Assembly: GCA_947179485.1 (NCBI GenBank)
Contig: OX359248.1
Span: forward strand, 52,462,386-52,526,385
Source: Allacma fusca
Lineage: Eukaryota > Arthropoda > Collembola > Symphypleona > Sminthuridae
Direction: 5' to 3'
Length of the DNA stretch: 64,000 nucleotides
The notes under the pieces are model-generated. The model did no database searches. It was not told where the DNA came from and saw nothing but the letters and a program-made list of their open reading frames with translations. Position 1 is the stretch's first letter; every line of letters starts with the position of its first letter. Of this stretch, positions 61,868-64,000 are shown one piece after another. Both the position numbers and the translations under genes were made by a program.

Positions 61868-62487
61868 AAAAAAAATCTTCATAGCATAAACAATCGAGTG
61901 GAAGAGTTTGTTTCAAAAATCTGTGATGACACACAGTAAAAACGCTGATAAAATTTAACATTTTGAGAAGGTGAAAATTATACATTGGACCTGAAGAAAA
62001 ATTCAGGTTAAACATTGGAAGGAAAACTTTAATGGAATAAAAGTTAAGGAACCTAAAACTTGGTTCATGCTGAACACTTGGGAAGACATTGAGTGAGAAA
62101 AATTTGGTACAATTGATACCAGATAGATTTGTCAAATTTGAATTGGAACACAAATTAAGAAATCTGCGATTGAAATATAATTTGAGAGATTTGAATTCCA
62201 AGAAAATTTGAAAGAACTTTGAATTGAGACGGGAAACAAGGGAATTGAATTGGAACAGAAGTTGAAATAAAAGTTGAAAAGTGAGAAGGGAAAAAATAAT
62301 GTGGACGAAGAAAGAATTGAAAAAGATAAAAAGGAGTGAGAATAAATGAGGGAAAAAACTAGCGGAGAGATAATGTGCTGAAGGAGTTTGATGTTTTTGT
62401 GACTTTTTGCCGAAGAAGAGTATAAAGTAATACAGGAGTATACAGTATAGTAGGACGGGACAGAGGAACGAAAATAGAATTGGGAAA
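61868..62487 (+). other. Scr: Probable Scr 5' leader with six short upstream ORFs
   Basis: If transcription starts after the TATA box at 61838, the leader contains ATGs at 61926, 62067, 62299, 62346, 62373 and 62391. Each opens a short frame (10, 9, 16, 11, 2 and 3 codons) that stops before the Scr ATG; the 62346 and 62373 frames share a stop. The leader is very purine-rich on the plus strand. An in-frame TAA at 62428 precedes the Scr start. A 214-codon minus-strand frame over this region is an artefact of the purine bias. Confidence 0.4.
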
Positions 62488-63136
62488 ATGAGCTCGTACC
62501 AGTTTGTCAACTCTTTGGCAGCCTGCTACAATTCGGGCTCACGAGGAAACTCGGACCCGACAGCGACAGACTATTACAGTGGAACTGGACCAACGGGTGG
62601 TGGTGTCAATTCTTACCCGAATTGTTACTCTCCACAAATTGGGACAGCACCTGCCACCGCCACTCAAGCCAATTACTACGGAGGTTCTCCCACTCATCAC
62701 GTGACCAATTTGTCGAACGGCACCGGTGGTGGAGACTACCGGAATCTTAACGGTGGCCAGACAGTTTTACCATTAGGCAATCCAGCCTCACTCCCTTCAA
62801 CAAATGCCGGGAATCCCAGTAGTTGCAAATATGCAAGTCCAGCCACCGGCATTGACCCTCCTGTCACAAATTGTGGCTCACCCCAAGACCTCACCACTAA
62901 CAGTAATGGTTCCTCGACTGCAAGTTCAGTCTGTAGTACACCTCGAAGTCCTGTGGGTCATGGGGGAGGTCGAGGTCAGAACAGCCAAAATAATTCTCAG
63001 TCAAATGCTTCCTCAAACAATTCCACAAGTCCTAACTCTACCAACGGAAGCCAAACACAATCAGGAAACACAAAAGGGAGTTCTTCGAATCCACCACACA
63101 TCTACCCGTGGATGAAAAGGGTCCACTTAGGTCAAA
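62488..63136 (+). CDS. Scr: Sex combs reduced, coding exon 1 (partial gene)
   Basis: Encodes residues 1-216 plus one base of codon 217. The protein opens with MSSYQFVNSLAACY, the Hox N-terminal motif in its Scr form. It ends with IYPWMKRVHLGQ, where KRVHLG directly after YPWM (206-209) is diagnostic of Scr/Hox5-type proteins. In between are CKYA (113-116), SPQDL (131-135, resembling a motif I recall from other arthropod Scr proteins) and a long Asn/Ser/Thr/Gln-rich disordered stretch (about 163-200). The ATG follows an in-frame TAA at 62428. The donor GTAAGA at 63137 gives a phase 1 intron, as in ftz. The open frame runs on to 63348, but that part is intron. Scr is a nuclear homeodomain factor patterning labial and first trunk segments. 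The homeodomain exon lies beyond the window. Confidence 0.93.
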
Positions 63137-64000
63137 GTAAGATATCATCTCTATTCTTGTCTCCTTCCCGTTTCACATTTTTTCCCTACTTTTTGTCTGT
63201 ACCAAGAGTGTACTCAAAAATTGTCGTCAGACAGTGTGTAGTAGCCCTTATTTGTTATGTACGTAGTATTGTGTGCTTTACTCCCAAATTATTTCACAAT
63301 TTTTGCGCCTACCTAGAATTTAAAAAATTTAGATACGTTTTGCAATAATTATAAACAACAAGAATTTTTGCCAAAGACCACTAGTTCCATAGTGAGATCA
63401 TAGCATAGTTAGATTTTATAGCATTACCCCAAGTGCTAACACCTCAGTTACTAGAAGGAAACTAAATTAATTAATAGCTGGGGCAAAGATTTAGATTCCT
63501 CAAAGATTTCCGTATCATGGGTTATACATTAATGGTTATTTTTAAATAAAAGTAAATAAATAAAATAGTTAAATAAAAAATATTACTTTATAATTATTTC
63601 AGTTATAGATAAAATTATTCCGTTAAAAATCTGCATTTTGTGTAGAATTATACAAAAATATCTGTATCCCATCATCATTAAAATATCGTTTAAAAATTAG
63701 TGGAGTCTTGGATAGGAAACTTGTATAAATATTATGGGCATAAAGGCCCAGAAAATTTGTTAAGTTGCAACTGCCTCCAAGAGGATTATTAATTGGGGTT
63801 ATAAAAATGAGTGTTTGAAATATGGAGGTAGGAATGAATAGGACTAGGAAACAAGTCATGGTTTTCTTTCAACACAGTAATGTAGCTTTATTTGTTGTTG
63901 AAAGGGGAAGAAAATATTATTTTATGATGGTGTAAAGGTGTGCCAACACTCAATGTTACAAGACCGTATTAATGTCTTAATGCATGTTACGTCCATTGTA
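63137..64000 (+). other. Scr: Scr intron 1, incomplete
   Basis: Begins at GTAAGA and continues past the right edge. No homeobox appears before 64000. The visible part is AT-rich without notable repeats or sites. Confidence 0.8.

Noticed and set aside
61866-62510. 214-codon minus-strand frame overlapping the Scr start
   Set aside because: It is antisense to the purine-rich Scr leader and reads as Phe/Leu/Ser-rich sequence, a composition artefact.
1-64000. CRISPR arrays, operons, ribosome binding sites
   Set aside because: The window is animal nuclear DNA with spliced Hox genes; the only regular arrays are the 35-bp and 150-bp tandem repeats, which have no spacers.

Overview
This is an AT-rich animal sequence from the anterior part of an arthropod Hox cluster. 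Two Hox genes are recognisable, both on the plus strand. A complete three-exon fushi tarazu (ftz) lies at 42769-46270. The first coding exon of Sex combs reduced (Scr) lies at 62488-63136, and the rest of Scr runs past the right edge. The order ftz then Scr on one strand is what is expected between Antp and Dfd in an arthropod cluster read from the posterior side. The first 42 kb would then be the Antp-ftz interval, but no Antp exon is visible. The Ftz protein keeps a YPWM motif and has no LXXLL motif, which argues against a holometabolous insect. A myriapod (the centipede Strigamia comes to mind), crustacean or chelicerate fits better; the species is a guess.

Layout: 1-10.2 kb is non-coding with many short GT/CA and CT/GA tracts. 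10.28-10.86 kb holds a decayed subtilisin-family (S8) protease pseudogene, followed at about 11.05-11.2 kb by a tRNA-like box B and a strong hairpin. 11.2-37 kb is non-coding with microsatellites, strongly pyrimidine- or purine-biased stretches and one dispersed repeat copy. From 37.06 to 41.97 kb two blocks of sequence occur twice in the same order, a diverged duplication of a 2-2.4 kb segment that ends about 570 bp before the probable ftz promoter. ftz follows. The ftz-Scr spacer (16.2 kb) contains a 35-bp minisatellite of roughly 30 units with a TTAGGTTAG core, a CpG-richer patch near 55 kb, and three almost identical 150-bp repeats at 59.4-59.9 kb. A TATA box at 61838 and a leader of about 620 nt with six short upstream ORFs precede the Scr start codon.

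Function: Ftz and Scr are homeodomain transcription factors acting in the nucleus; the YPWM motif contacts Exd/Pbx. The large non-coding spaces are expected to carry enhancers and insulators. Which stretches do so cannot be read with certainty from one sequence, so regulatory calls here are motif-level inferences. Most other open frames in the window look like chance frames in biased sequence and are left out.
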